Positions 1-8,384 of a stretch of DNA of 43,786 nucleotides are shown here, piece after piece. The notes beneath the pieces were generated by a model, which had not been told where the DNA came from, did not search any database, and saw nothing but the letters and a program-made list of their open reading frames with translations. The DNA is from Bacteroides ovatus. GTDB lineage: Bacteria; Bacteroidota; Bacteroidia; Bacteroidales; Bacteroidaceae. Location: positions 1 through 43,786 of the forward strand of contig JAUUNK010000021.1 in NCBI GenBank assembly GCA_030844565.1, written 5' to 3'. A program made the position numbers and the translations under genes. Position 1 is the stretch's first letter. Each line of letters opens with the position of its first letter.

Positions 1-134
1 GAATGGGAGCGTGGAGCGGATATAGAAGCCAGTCCATTCCAGGGTATATAACCTTAAAAAATGGACTGGATAGATTTAATACACAATTTGAGCTGTATGA
101 ATATATGGAATAAAAACTTGTGTATAAAGGGTAG
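1..134. other. Left edge, no gene recognised
   Basis: No convincing coding region is visible. The only structure is a perfect 10-bp inverted repeat, ccagtccatt at 29-38 and aatggactgg at 60-69, separated by 21 bp. It has no U-tract that would make it a clear terminator. A 65-codon open frame beginning at 61 runs into the palindromic repeat at 135 and shows no protein character. Confidence 0.4.
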
Positions 135-247
135 CTTGGAAAGGAGGGGTGTCCGCAGGACGGGGTGGTTGATAACGATAACTTGTTGTTATCTAGCCTT
201 ATGTACTCCTCAACCACCTCCCCCTACGGGGGCTCCTCCTTTCCAAG
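135..247. repeat. 113-bp palindromic repeat, copy 1
   Basis: The two ends are 38-bp imperfect inverted arms (135-172 and 210-247), starting cttggaaaggagg and ending cctcctttccaag. The loop holds a smaller hairpin, gataac-ttgtt-gttatc. A second copy of the same length lies at 392-504 and differs at only about 6 positions, and similarity continues about 22 bp past the right end of both. There is no coding capacity of its own. It resembles a small non-autonomous palindromic element. On the minus strand it would fold in RNA reading out of ispG. Confidence 0.75.
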
Positions 248-391
248 GAGGAGAATAGAGATACTATCGCCTTGTAGCCGGTTTCTTGATGATATTGGCT
301 TGTGATATATCCTCAGGGAGAATGTAAATAGAGTAAATCGTATTGATACAGTAAAACAAAGCACAAGGCAATAGTATCTTCCAATCTCCGC

Positions 392-504
392 CTTGGAAAG
401 GAGGGGTGTCCGCAGGACGGGGTGGTTGATAGCCATAACTTGTTGTTATCTAGCCTTATGCACTCCTCAACCACCTCCCCCTACGGGGATTCCTCCTTTC
501 TAAG
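392..504. repeat. 113-bp palindromic repeat, copy 2
   Basis: Same architecture as the copy at 135-247: 38-bp arms at 392-429 and 467-504 around the same small inner hairpin. It lies 32 bp beyond the ispG stop codon. Its left flank (atagtatct at 371-379) is the reverse complement of the right flank of copy 1, so the spacer between the copies is itself bracketed by a 17-bp inverted repeat (259-275 / 363-379, one mismatch). Confidence 0.75.
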
Positions 505-536
505 GAGGAGAATGGAGATACTACCGACTACTAAGG

Positions 537-2378
537 TTACAAGGGCAACTTATCGTCCCCATTCCTCCGGATAAGTTCCAGCAACTTATCCACAGCTTCC
601 TCTTCGGGGATATTCTTCTCGATGCACTCTTTCCCCTTATAAAGACTGATTTTTCCACGTCCTGCGCCTACGTATCCATAATCGGCATCTGCCATCTCAC
701 CGGGACCGTTGACGATGCAACCCATGATTCCTATCTTCAATCCCTTCAGATGGGAAGTGGCAGCTTTGATACGTGCTATGGTCTTCTCAAGGTCATAAAG
801 CGTGCGTCCACATCCCGGGCAAGAGATATATTCAGTTTTCGATGTACGCACCCGTCCCGCTTGCAGGATGCCGAAAGCCGTGGCATCGACGACTGCATGG
901 CTCAGACTGCCCTGATTGAAAAGGAAGATACCGTCGCACAGCCCGTCGAAGATCAGAGCACCCGTGTCGGCGGCAGACTTTATCTGTAAGTCCTCCGCCT
1001 CATCCTCCGCATAGTGTTGGAAGAAGATAACCGGATTCTGTAATCCTTCCGTCATCAGTTGGTGCACCAGGGCGCGGTGTTCGCCTACGCGGTTGGGGTG
1101 GTTGCTTTGAGAGATAAGCACCACTTCGGGATGCACTTTCAGGCAGGCAATCACTTCTTCAGTCAGCATCATATAGGGGACGAAAAGGAACTTCAATTCT
1201 GCCGGACATTCACCCATCAGCGGCAACTGCGCATAGTTGAAAGCAGGCCATGTGCCGGGTGCGCCCTCCCATACATCGGCGTCGAGGATATATTCCGCTC
1301 CTTCTTCGGGGGCTGGGAGAGTCTTTCCTCCATAGATGTAGTCGGGTGTGAATTGCGGGTTTACTTCCGTCTTTCCATCCATCCGGTCTGCCACTACTAC
1401 AGGAAGATTACTTCCTCCAATGTTTCTCACGGCGTGCGTCTTGCGGCGGACGGGGGAGAGGTAATCGAACTCTTTAGCCTCCATACCCGGTATGTAAGGA
1501 TGGTTCTTTCTCAGCTCGATGTAATCTACCAGTTTGCGGGCTACGGGGATTTCCGCTTCCGGAGCCTCGCTCAAGGATACGCGGATAGTGTCGCCCAGAC
1601 CGTCGCTCAGCAAGGCGCCTATGCCCAGTGCCGACTTGATGCGCCCGTCTTCTCCGTCTCCGGCTTCGGTCACTCCCAGATGTAGCGGGAAGTGCATTCC
1701 TTCCTGTTCCATCCTGTCTGCCAGCAGGCGGACTGTCTCCACCATCACCACGGTGTTGGATGCTTTGATGGAGATAACTACATCCGTGAACTGTTCTTCC
1801 ACGCAGATGCGGAGAAACTCCATGCACGATTCCACCATTCCTTCGGGTGTGTCACCGTAGCGGGACATGATGCGGTCTGACAGCGAACCGTGGTTCACTC
1901 CGATGCGGATAGCTGTGTGATTTTCTTTGCAGATGTTGAGGAAAGGGATGAAGCGTTCGCGTATCTTCTGCAATTCGCGGGCATATTCTTCGTCTGTGTA
2001 TTCCAGTTTCTTGAAAGTGCGTGGTGCATCTACGTAGTTGCCCGGATTGATGCGTACCTTCTCGGCATAGAGTGCCGCTACGTCCGCCACCTTGGGGTTG
2101 AAATGTACATCTGCCACGAGCGGAACCATATATCCTTGGCTACGCAGGCCGATATTGATGTTTTTTAGGTTCTCCGCTTCCTTGATTCCCTGAGTGGTCA
2201 GACGTACGTATTCGCCTCCGGCGTCTACAATTCTTTTCGCTTGCTCCACGCAGGCATCGGTGTCCTGTGTGGGTGTGTTCGTCATCGACTGAACCCTTAT
2301 AGGATAAGAGCCGCCCAATGGGACGGCTCCTATATTCACTTCTGAAGTTTCCCGGCGGGAATAATTAAATAAATCCAT
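537..2378 (-). CDS. ispG: 4-hydroxy-3-methylbut-2-en-1-yl diphosphate synthase (IspG/GcpE), long form
   Basis: Cytoplasmic iron-sulfur enzyme of the MEP isoprenoid pathway. It converts 2-C-methyl-D-erythritol 2,4-cyclodiphosphate to HMBPP. The N-terminal TIM barrel starts near residue 10 (IGAVPLGGSYPIRVQSMTNT). The C-terminal reductase-like domain carries CPGCGRT (Cys520, Cys523) and GIMGCIVNGPGE (Cys554, Glu561), the expected [4Fe-4S] ligands and catalytic Glu. At 613 aa it is much longer than the roughly 370-aa proteobacterial enzyme. The extra length is an insertion at about residues 270-510 between barrel and Fe-S domain, as known for Bacteroidota, Chlamydiae and plants. It is the last gene of the rpoN-to-ispG operon, 15 bp after purE. 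Confidence 0.97.
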   Translation of the reverse strand: MDLFNYSRRETSEVNIGAVPLGGSYPIRVQSMTNTPTQDTDACVEQAKRIVDAGGEYVRLTTQGIKEAENLKNINIGLRSQGYMVPLVADVHFNPKVADVAALYAEKVRINPGNYVDAPRTFKKLEYTDEEYARELQKIRERFIPFLNICKENHTAIRIGVNHGSLSDRIMSRYGDTPEGMVESCMEFLRICVEEQFTDVVISIKASNTVVMVETVRLLADRMEQEGMHFPLHLGVTEAGDGEDGRIKSALGIGALLSDGLGDTIRVSLSEAPEAEIPVARKLVDYIELRKNHPYIPGMEAKEFDYLSPVRRKTHAVRNIGGSNLPVVVADRMDGKTEVNPQFTPDYIYGGKTLPAPEEGAEYILDADVWEGAPGTWPAFNYAQLPLMGECPAELKFLFVPYMMLTEEVIACLKVHPEVVLISQSNHPNRVGEHRALVHQLMTEGLQNPVIFFQHYAEDEAEDLQIKSAADTGALIFDGLCDGIFLFNQGSLSHAVVDATAFGILQAGRVRTSKTEYISCPGCGRTLYDLEKTIARIKAATSHLKGLKIGIMGCIVNGPGEMADADYGYVGAGRGKISLYKGKECIEKNIPEEEAVDKLLELIRRNGDDKLPL

Positions 2379-2393
2379 GAATGCGTCGGTTTA

Positions 2394-2903
2394 TCAATTC
2401 GTCTTGTATTCGAATTTCACTTCTTTAAGTTCTTCGTTCGCTTTTACTATCTTCTTCTTCAAGCCTTCTTTGTAGGCGGCAAAGGCTTCGGCGAGGTTAT
2501 CGTCGCTCAGGGCAAGCATTTGCACGGCGAGGATGGCAGCGTTCATTGCGCCGTTGATGGCTACCGTGGCAACGGGAATGCCCGGGGGCATTTGGATGAT
2601 GGAGTAGAGGGCGTCTACACCGTCGAGCACCGAACCTTTCACCGGTACGCCTATCACCGGCAACGTGGTGTTGGCGGCAATCACGCCCGGCAGGGCGGCA
2701 GCCATTCCGGCGGCGGCGATAATCACTTTAATGCCGCGGTTGCGGGCATTCTTTGCAAATTCTTCTACGGCTTCGGGGGTACGGTGAGCCGAGAGGGCGT
2801 TCATTTCGAACGGTACATGCAAGTCGTTGAGCAGTTGTGCCGCCTTCTCCATAACGGGGAGGTCGGACGTGCTGCCCATAATGATACTTACGATTGGAGT
2901 CAT
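2394..2903 (-). CDS. purE: N5-carboxyaminoimidazole ribonucleotide mutase (PurE, class I)
   Basis: Purine biosynthesis enzyme that rearranges N5-CAIR to 4-carboxy-AIR in the cytoplasm. The 169-aa length fits class I PurE. The phosphate-binding start IIMGSTSDLPVM contains Ser11 and Asp14, and the catalytic His is His40 in the SAHRTPE motif. AAAGMAAALPGV and the IGVPV segment complete the usual fold. No PurK is visible nearby. It sits between gcvH (17 bp upstream) and ispG (15 bp downstream), all on the minus strand and probably one transcript. Confidence 0.96.
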   Translation of the reverse strand: MTPIVSIIMGSTSDLPVMEKAAQLLNDLHVPFEMNALSAHRTPEAVEEFAKNARNRGIKVIIAAAGMAAALPGVIAANTTLPVIGVPVKGSVLDGVDALYSIIQMPPGIPVATVAINGAMNAAILAVQMLALSDDNLAEAFAAYKEGLKKKIVKANEELKEVKFEYKTN

Positions 2904-2920
2904 GTCTGTATGAGAGTCTT

Positions 2921-3301
2921 TTATCCGTTAATCAGTTCTTTATAAGCTTCTGCATCGAGCAAGTCTTGAGCATCCTCGATGTTGGCGGGTTTGATTTTGA
3001 TGAGCCATCCTTCGCCGTACGGGTCTTTGTTCACCAGTTCGGGATTCTCTTCAAGAGCTTCGTTTTGTTGGAGCACTTCTCCGGCGATGGGCAAGAAGAG
3101 GTCGGAGATGGTCTTTACCACTTCGATAGTTCCGAAAGTTTCTCCTGCTTCGAGCGCTTCGCCCACGGTGGGGATGTCTACAAACACGATGTCACCCAGT
3201 TGTTCTTGTGCATAGTCTGTGATGCCTACATAAGCGATATCGCCTTCGACCCGGAGCCATTCGTGCTCGTTGGTGTACTTCAATTCTTGTGGAAAGTTCA
3301 T
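2921..3301 (-). CDS. gcvH: Glycine cleavage system H protein
   Basis: Small lipoyl carrier (126 aa) that shuttles the aminomethyl group between the P, T and L proteins of the glycine cleavage complex. The lipoylated residue is Lys63 in GTIEVVKTISDL. The N-terminus (LKYTNEHEWLRVEGDIAYVGITDYAQEQLGD) matches the family closely, and length is normal. No other gcv gene is in the window, so gcvH is separated from gcvP and gcvT here. It lies 29 bp after the PAP2-like gene and 17 bp before purE in the same operon. Confidence 0.97.
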   Translation of the reverse strand: MNFPQELKYTNEHEWLRVEGDIAYVGITDYAQEQLGDIVFVDIPTVGEALEAGETFGTIEVVKTISDLFLPIAGEVLQQNEALEENPELVNKDPYGEGWLIKIKPANIEDAQDLLDAEAYKELING

Positions 3302-3330
3302 AATGATTAGTTTTTTAGGATTTATACTGT

Positions 3331-4005
3331 TTAAAATAGAAATATACGGAACAGGATGTTACTCAGGGGGTGCAGCACCAGCAAGGCGCAAACCATCCCC
3401 ACGGTGAATCCCGAAAGGACTTCGCCCAGTGTGTGGTGTTGCAGGATGATGCGGGCGGAACCTAAGATGCCTGCTATGAGGATGAACAGGCATAGCCACC
3501 ACACGGGGTTGTATCCGAACAATGCGCTGAAAGATACCAGTCCGCCAATGATGCCGCCCATTCCCGCCATGTGCTCGCTCAGCTTCCATTTCAGGTTGAC
3601 GATGATGCAGATGACCAGCACCACGAGCGAAGCGAGTATGATTCCCGTCATATACCACGGGAGGTTTAGCTTGTGCATCATCATCAGGCAGAAAACGTAG
3701 GAGATGATGGTGAGCAGGATGGGTATGTAGCGCTTCTTCCGCTCGCTCAGGTCCTGACGGGCAAAGCCGTTGATTTTGCGGAACAGGAAGATGGTAATGG
3801 TGGGCATCAGGATGGTGAAGCAATATACGATGCCCAGTACGATAAGCTTGTAGCGCAGCGGCATGATGCGCAGGTATGAAAACAGGAACAGCACCAGGAA
3901 AGCCAGAAAGGGGATGGAGAACGGGGTGAATATCCCCGACGTTATCTTGGCAATGCTGATGAGCGTCCGGTCTGCTATGATATGTTCTTGAGGTTTGTCA
4001 TTCAT
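3331..4005 (-). CDS. PAP2-superfamily-like integral membrane protein
   Basis: A 224-aa hydrophobic protein with about six predicted membrane segments. Two stretches recall the PAP2 lipid phosphatase signature: LSEHMAG (about residues 142-148, like the PSGH motif) and SARIILQHHTLGEV (about 183-196, like SRxxxxxHxxxD). The last acidic residue is Glu rather than Asp and the first motif is loose, so catalysis is uncertain. A role with undecaprenyl or lipid phosphates at the inner membrane would fit the neighbouring isoprenoid gene ispG but is inference. It lies 22 bp after rpoN and 29 bp before gcvH. Confidence 0.75.
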   Translation of the reverse strand: MNDKPQEHIIADRTLISIAKITSGIFTPFSIPFLAFLVLFLFSYLRIMPLRYKLIVLGIVYCFTILMPTITIFLFRKINGFARQDLSERKKRYIPILLTIISYVFCLMMMHKLNLPWYMTGIILASLVVLVICIIVNLKWKLSEHMAGMGGIIGGLVSFSALFGYNPVWWLCLFILIAGILGSARIILQHHTLGEVLSGFTVGMVCALLVLHPLSNILFRIFLF

Positions 4006-4027
4006 AAGGATGTTCTTTGTCGGTTTT

Positions 4028-5512
4028 TTATTTGCGTAGCCGGGCTACCGGGATGTTCAGTTGCTGGCGATACTTCGCTACCGTGCGCCGTGCGATGGGG
4101 TATCCTTTCTCTTTCAGGATTTCCGCCAGTTCGTCGTCGGTCAGTGGTTTCTTCTTGTTCTCGTTGTCGATGCATTCTTTGAGAATCTTGCGTATTTCGC
4201 GTACGGACATCTCTTCGCCGTCTTCGGTAGTGTAGCCGTCACTGAAAAAGAACTTTAGGGGGTAGATGCCAAAGTTGGTCTGTACATATTTACTGTTGCT
4301 CACTCGCGAGATGGTGGATATGTCGAGCCCGGTGCGTTCCGCCACGTCTTTCAGAATCATGGGTCTCAGCACCGATTCGTCGCCTTCGAGGAAGAAGGGG
4401 CGTTGCAGGTCGATGATGGCTTGCATGGTGGTCATGAGTGTGTTCTGCCGTTGCTTCACCGCATCGATGAAACCCTGTGCGGCGTCCATCTTCTGTTTGA
4501 GGAACATCATAGCCTCTTTAGATTCTTTCGACTGGTTGGCGCGGTTACGGGTGTGCTCTTCCACCATTTCGGTGAAGTCGCGGCTCATGCGCAGTTCGGG
4601 CACGTTCCGGTTGTTGAGGCTTAGGTTGATAGTGCCGTCGTCGTAGGTTTCTACAATGAAGTCCGGTACGATTTGCTGCATGTTTCTTCCGATAGTTTCT
4701 CCCAGCGAAGCGCCCGGGCGGGGATTCAGCTTGGTGATTTCCGAGATGGCTTCGGCAAAGGTGGCTTCATCGAGGTTGAGTTTGCGGATAATCTTTTCCC
4801 AGTGCTTGCGGGTGAACTCTTCATAGCATTCCGTGAGGATACGTTCTTCGAGCGGGAGTATCGGGTCGGCAGGACCTTCTTCTTTCTTCCGGCGGATTTG
4901 TATCAGGAGACATTCCTGGAGATTGCGTGCGCCGATGCCGGCAGGGTCGAAATCCTGCACGATGTGCAAGGCCTCTTCAAGTTCCTCTTCGGTGGCGTCG
5001 ATGCCTACGTAGATGGCAAGCTCGTCGCTGATGCTTTCTAGCGATTTGCGGAGCAAGCCGTCATCGTCGAGCGAGCCGATGAGGTATTCTGCCAGTTCGG
5101 CTTGCCGTTCGGTGAGGTTGCGTTCGTGGAGTTGCCCTTTCAAGATTTCATAGAAAGAGGTAGCTTCGGAGAAGGGGATGTCTTCTGCCTGTTCGTCTCG
5201 CGAACGGTTGTTCTCCTGCAACTTATAGTCGGGTATGTCGTCTTCGGTGAGATAGTCGCTTAAGGAATCATATTCGTTGGCATCGTTGTCGGCATCTGCG
5301 CCATCTGCCTGTTCGTTGTCTGCGAATTCTTCTGTAGAACTGTTATCGGCGCCTTCTTCCAACGCCGGGTTTTCCAGTAGTTCGGCATGGATGCGGTCCT
5401 CCAACTCCAGTGCGGGGAGTTCCAGCAATTTCACTACCAGAATCTGTTGCGGCGAAAGCGTTTGTACTTGCTGCTGTGCCTGGGTTTGTATTTGACGGGA
5501 ACTTTGTGCCAT
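4028..5512 (-). CDS. rpoN: RNA polymerase sigma-54 factor
   Basis: Alternative sigma factor that needs AAA+ activators. The glutamine-rich activator-interacting region I is at residues 1-50 (QIQTQAQQQVQTLSPQQILVVKLLELP), followed by an acidic linker at about 50-115, the core-binding domain, and the DNA-binding region ending in the RpoN box ARRTVAKYRQQLNIP near residue 474. The 494-aa length is normal. It is the first gene of the five-gene minus-strand operon ending in ispG. A TACTTTTG box (complement of 5545-5552) lies just upstream. No activator gene is next to it. Confidence 0.96.
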   Translation of the reverse strand: MAQSSRQIQTQAQQQVQTLSPQQILVVKLLELPALELEDRIHAELLENPALEEGADNSSTEEFADNEQADGADADNDANEYDSLSDYLTEDDIPDYKLQENNRSRDEQAEDIPFSEATSFYEILKGQLHERNLTERQAELAEYLIGSLDDDGLLRKSLESISDELAIYVGIDATEEELEEALHIVQDFDPAGIGARNLQECLLIQIRRKKEEGPADPILPLEERILTECYEEFTRKHWEKIIRKLNLDEATFAEAISEITKLNPRPGASLGETIGRNMQQIVPDFIVETYDDGTINLSLNNRNVPELRMSRDFTEMVEEHTRNRANQSKESKEAMMFLKQKMDAAQGFIDAVKQRQNTLMTTMQAIIDLQRPFFLEGDESVLRPMILKDVAERTGLDISTISRVSNSKYVQTNFGIYPLKFFFSDGYTTEDGEEMSVREIRKILKECIDNENKKKPLTDDELAEILKEKGYPIARRTVAKYRQQLNIPVARLRK

Positions 5513-5544
5513 ATTTGTTTTTTGTTATCTGCTGTTTCTCGCTA

Positions 5545-5552
5545 CAAAAGTA
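5545..5552 (-). promoter_or_regulatory. Bacteroides-type -7 box for the rpoN operon
   Basis: The minus strand reads TACTTTTG, matching TAnnTTTG, 33 bp before the rpoN start codon. No perfect TTTG is seen at the -33 position. It is divergent from the box at 5617 that serves the aminopeptidase. Confidence 0.55.
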
Positions 5553-5616
5553 ACTTTTTCATTATACATTACACAGATTAGGAAGATAATTTTTCTCAGT
5601 ATAACGCGAATTTCTT

Positions 5617-5624
5617 TATCTTTG
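5617..5624 (+). promoter_or_regulatory. Bacteroides-type -7 box for the Xaa-Pro aminopeptidase
   Basis: TATCTTTG is a perfect TAnnTTTG match 26 bp before the ATG at 5651. A T-run at 5590-5594 lies near the expected -33 region. Confidence 0.6.
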
Positions 5625-5650
5625 TTGCACTAACTTAAAATTTGGACAGT

Positions 5651-7024
5651 ATGTTTGCTAAAGAAACCTATGTGCAGCGCAGAGCCCTGCTGAAAAAGAA
5701 TCTGGGTTCAGGAGTTTTATTGTTTCTGGGAAATGACGAGTGTGGTTTGAATTATGCGGATAACGTTTTCCGCTATCGGCAGGATTCTACCTTCCTTTAT
5801 TATTTCGGACTTCCTTTTGCCGGGCTTTCTGCCGTAATTGATATTGACGAAGACAAGGAAATCATATTCGGTGACGAGCTGACTATGGACGACATCGTAT
5901 GGATGGGCATACAGCCTACGCTGAAAGAAAAGAGCGAGCGGGTGGGGGTTTGCGAGACAATGCCTGCTGCATCTATCGTCAGTTATCTGCACAAAGCTGT
6001 TCAAAGCGGAAAAAGCATTCATTATCTTCCTCCCTACCGTGACGAGCATAAATTGAAGCTGATGGACTGGCTGGGCATTCCTCCTACCCATCAGGAGGGT
6101 TCCGTTCCCTTTATCCGGGCGGTAGTGGCGCAGCGCAACCATAAGTCGGCAGAGGAAATTGTAGAAATAGAAAAGGCGTGCGACGTCACGGCAGACATGC
6201 ACATCACGGCGATGCAGGTGCTTCGTCCGGGCATGTACGAATATGAAGTGGCGGCTGCTTTGGAGAATGTGGCAGCAAAGGCTGGCTGCGAATTGTCTTT
6301 TGCCACCATTGCCACCATCAACGGACAGACGCTTCACAATCATTATCATGGCAACCGGGTGAAGCCCGGAGACTTGTTCCTGATAGATGCCGGTGCAGAA
6401 GTTCCTTCGGGCTATGCGGGAGATATGTCGTCTACGATTCCTGCTGATAAGACCTTTACCACCCGTCAACGCGAAGTCTATGAGATTCAGAACGCGATGC
6501 ACGTGGAATCTGTGAAAGCACTTCGCCCGGGCATTCCTTTTATGGAGGTATACGATATTTCGGCACGTGTGATGGTGGAAGGGCTGAAAGCCTTGGGACT
6601 GATGAAAGGCGATGCTGTGGATGCGGTGCGCGAAGGTGCCCACGCGTTGTTCTATCCCCACGGTCTGGGACACATGATGGGATTGGATGTACACGATATG
6701 GAGAATCTCGGCGAAATCTGGGTGGGCTATAACGGGCAACCCAAGAGCACGCAGTTCGGTCGCAAGTCCCAGCGTCTTGCTATTCCTTTGGAACCGGGCT
6801 TCGTACATACCATCGAGCCGGGCATCTATTTCATTCCCGAACTTATCGACCGTTGGAAAGCGGAGAAGAAGTTTACCGACTTTATCAATTATGAAAAGGT
6901 GGAAGCTTATAAAGACTTCGGCGGTATCCGCAACGAAGAAGATTATCTGATTACTGAAACAGGAGCACGTCGCCTCGGCAAGAGGATTCCTTTGACACCG
7001 GAAGAGGTGGAAGCAATGCGTTAA
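5651..7024 (+). CDS. pepP: Xaa-Pro aminopeptidase (M24B), first paralogue
   Basis: Cytoplasmic dimetal peptidase that removes an N-terminal residue preceding proline. It has a creatinase/prolidase-type N-domain followed by a pita-bread catalytic domain. Visible ligands are Asp246 (LIDAGAE), Asp258 (GDMSST), His341 (HGLGHMMGLDVHD), Glu389 (TIEPGIYF) and Glu429 (IRNEEDYL). The frame also has a TTG at 5642, but the ATG at 5651 gives the normal start MFAKETYVQRR (457 aa). It stands alone, with its own -7 box upstream and a strong hairpin terminator downstream. A second, longer M24B enzyme is at 39973-41754. Confidence 0.95.
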   Translation: MFAKETYVQRRALLKKNLGSGVLLFLGNDECGLNYADNVFRYRQDSTFLYYFGLPFAGLSAVIDIDEDKEIIFGDELTMDDIVWMGIQPTLKEKSERVGVCETMPAASIVSYLHKAVQSGKSIHYLPPYRDEHKLKLMDWLGIPPTHQEGSVPFIRAVVAQRNHKSAEEIVEIEKACDVTADMHITAMQVLRPGMYEYEVAAALENVAAKAGCELSFATIATINGQTLHNHYHGNRVKPGDLFLIDAGAEVPSGYAGDMSSTIPADKTFTTRQREVYEIQNAMHVESVKALRPGIPFMEVYDISARVMVEGLKALGLMKGDAVDAVREGAHALFYPHGLGHMMGLDVHDMENLGEIWVGYNGQPKSTQFGRKSQRLAIPLEPGFVHTIEPGIYFIPELIDRWKAEKKFTDFINYEKVEAYKDFGGIRNEEDYLITETGARRLGKRIPLTPEEVEAMR

Positions 7025-7061
7025 GAATCGGAAAACTAAGAATAGTATTTTAGAAAGTTGG

Positions 7062-7104
7062 GAGAGGCTATGTCGTGATGAAAGACATAGCCTCTCTCTT
7101 TTTG
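7062..7104 (+). terminator. Rho-independent terminator of the aminopeptidase gene
   Basis: A 13-bp perfect stem, gagaggctatgtc (7062-7074) with gacatagcctctc (7084-7096), is followed by a T-rich tract. The stem core AGGCTATGTC recurs in the terminator at 19345-19387. Confidence 0.9.
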
Positions 7105-7165
7105 TCTCTTCCACGTGTTTTTGTTATTTCCTTTATCTCTTGATGGGATGGGAAAAGACCCCGTT

Positions 7166-7319
7166 TGCAGGGTGTTAAAAGAGGGTTTGTCAGCTATTAA
7201 TAGCTGAGTTCTCAGGTATTAATACCTATCACGATGGATGTTAATACCTGACAACTCAAGTGTTAACACCTGACAAACCAGTTATTAATAGCCTTCGGGT
7301 GGTGTGTGAATAGCCTGCC
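7166..7319. repeat. Tandem array of 22-bp palindromes (6 clear units plus 1 decayed)
   Basis: TTAA occurs at 7175, 7197, 7219, 7241, 7263 and 7285, exactly 22 bp apart, with TGAA at 7307 as a decayed seventh centre. Each 22-bp unit is a more or less perfect dyad whose consensus half is TGTCAGGTATT followed by its own reverse complement. There are no spacers, so it is not a CRISPR. The array fills the gap between two converging genes (aminopeptidase at 7024, lipoprotein at 7340). Confidence 0.85.
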
Positions 7320-7339
7320 CGCGGGCTATCTTTTAGTAA

Positions 7340-8179
7340 TCATTCTTCGTAGCCAATCCCTTTCCAATATAGTTTCTGAATACGGATTACTTCTTTTACA
7401 CCGGCTTGGGGGTACTTGGCTCGGTAGTGTTGGGTGAGGTCTTCACAAAGCCAAAGGCGGTCCACTATTTGGGTATTAGGCATTTCAGGGGTAAAAGCGT
7501 CATAAAAATGTTCAGCTTCTCCTTTCTTGTTAAAGAAACTCCATTTAAAATAAGCGCTTATTGGTTCGTCAGGCATAAGTATATTAAAACTAGGCATCTT
7601 TTGCTTATCGCTGATAGTTTCGCCTTGTTTGAAAGTTCCGGAAGCAATTTTCTCGTATTTAGCATTGATGATGGTCCAAACGTTATCCCCCAAGATATAA
7701 CAGCCGTTTTTCGGTAGAGGCGGATTATTCTCTAAGTCCCTCTCTATTATCTCTTTTTGTTCTGCATCTGCGGCATACTGTATTTTTACTCGATACAGCG
7801 ATTGGGGAACCACTTTTTGTTTGGATATTATTTCTATCAAGGTATATTCTACGTTGCTGGCATCTTGGGGAGGATTAGCCAAGGTGGTCTTTTCTACCAT
7901 AAGCTCATATTCATATCCTCTTTCGTATTCAAATTCTTTAATTACATTGAAAGGCATTACGCTCCAAGACTCCCAACCTTCTTCTCTGACGGGCATTCCT
8001 TCCAGCCCCGGCAGGTCATCTGGATATTCGAGAGGTCGGTATATTGCTGTTTCCGCAGCTATATACATTTTCACTCTTTCTACTTTATCCTGAAGTTCGT
8101 CATTGTCTTCGCAACTGACAAAGGGGAGGCTGCAAAGGAATAGCAGGAGTATTCCGAATAGTTTCTTTGTTTTCGTAAT
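7340..8179 (-). CDS. DUF4377-like lipoprotein with unusual or lost start codon
   Basis: The first ATG in frame is at 8068 and a GTG lies at 8074, but the frame upstream of both encodes a clear lipoprotein signal. From an ATT codon at 8179 it reads ITKTKKLFGILLLF, a hydrophobic core, then LPFVSC-EDND, with the lipobox Cys at 8113-8111. No ATG, GTG or TTG precedes it in frame. Either translation starts at ATT or an ancestral ATG has mutated. The N-terminal half contains IKEFEYERGYEYELMVEKT, NPPQDAS and YTLIEIISKQ, typical of DUF4377. The C-terminal half is not recognised. It is likely an outer-membrane-anchored or periplasmic protein of unknown function. Conventional annotation would probably start at 8068 or 8074. 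Confidence 0.75.
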   Translation of the reverse strand: MTKTKKLFGILLLFLCSLPFVSCEDNDELQDKVERVKMYIAAETAIYRPLEYPDDLPGLEGMPVREEGWESWSVMPFNVIKEFEYERGYEYELMVEKTTLANPPQDASNVEYTLIEIISKQKVVPQSLYRVKIQYAADAEQKEIIERDLENNPPLPKNGCYILGDNVWTIINAKYEKIASGTFKQGETISDKQKMPSFNILMPDEPISAYFKWSFFNKKGEAEHFYDAFTPEMPNTQIVDRLWLCEDLTQHYRAKYPQAGVKEVIRIQKLYWKGIGYEE

Positions 8180-8384
8180 TTCGATAGTTTTATATATTAT
8201 AAATCCCTCAATAACAGTTTTACTGCATATACTTTCTTGGAAAAGGAACTTGCTTTTCTCCTTTCACAGAACCTTTCTCTATAAATAATGTGAAAATGCA
8301 GCATTTTTCTAGGGAGTGCGATTAACTTTTGGTCTTTTCTGCGGTCAAAGGTACATTATTTACTTAATATGATAAATTAGAATT

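Noticed and set aside
61..258. 65-codon plus-strand ORF
   Set aside because: Half of it is translation of the 113-bp palindromic repeat (proline/glycine-rich tail), with no start signal.
259..379. Phase-variable invertible promoter
   Set aside because: The inverted repeats fit, but no TAnnTTTG box is visible between them and no gene lies next to either end in a suitable orientation except the 3' end of ispG.
5717..7114. 465-codon minus-strand ORF
   Set aside because: It is an antisense shadow of the well-supported aminopeptidase gene, with no family features.
7166..7319. CRISPR-like array
   Set aside because: The units are contiguous with no unique spacers, are individually palindromic and have no cas genes nearby.
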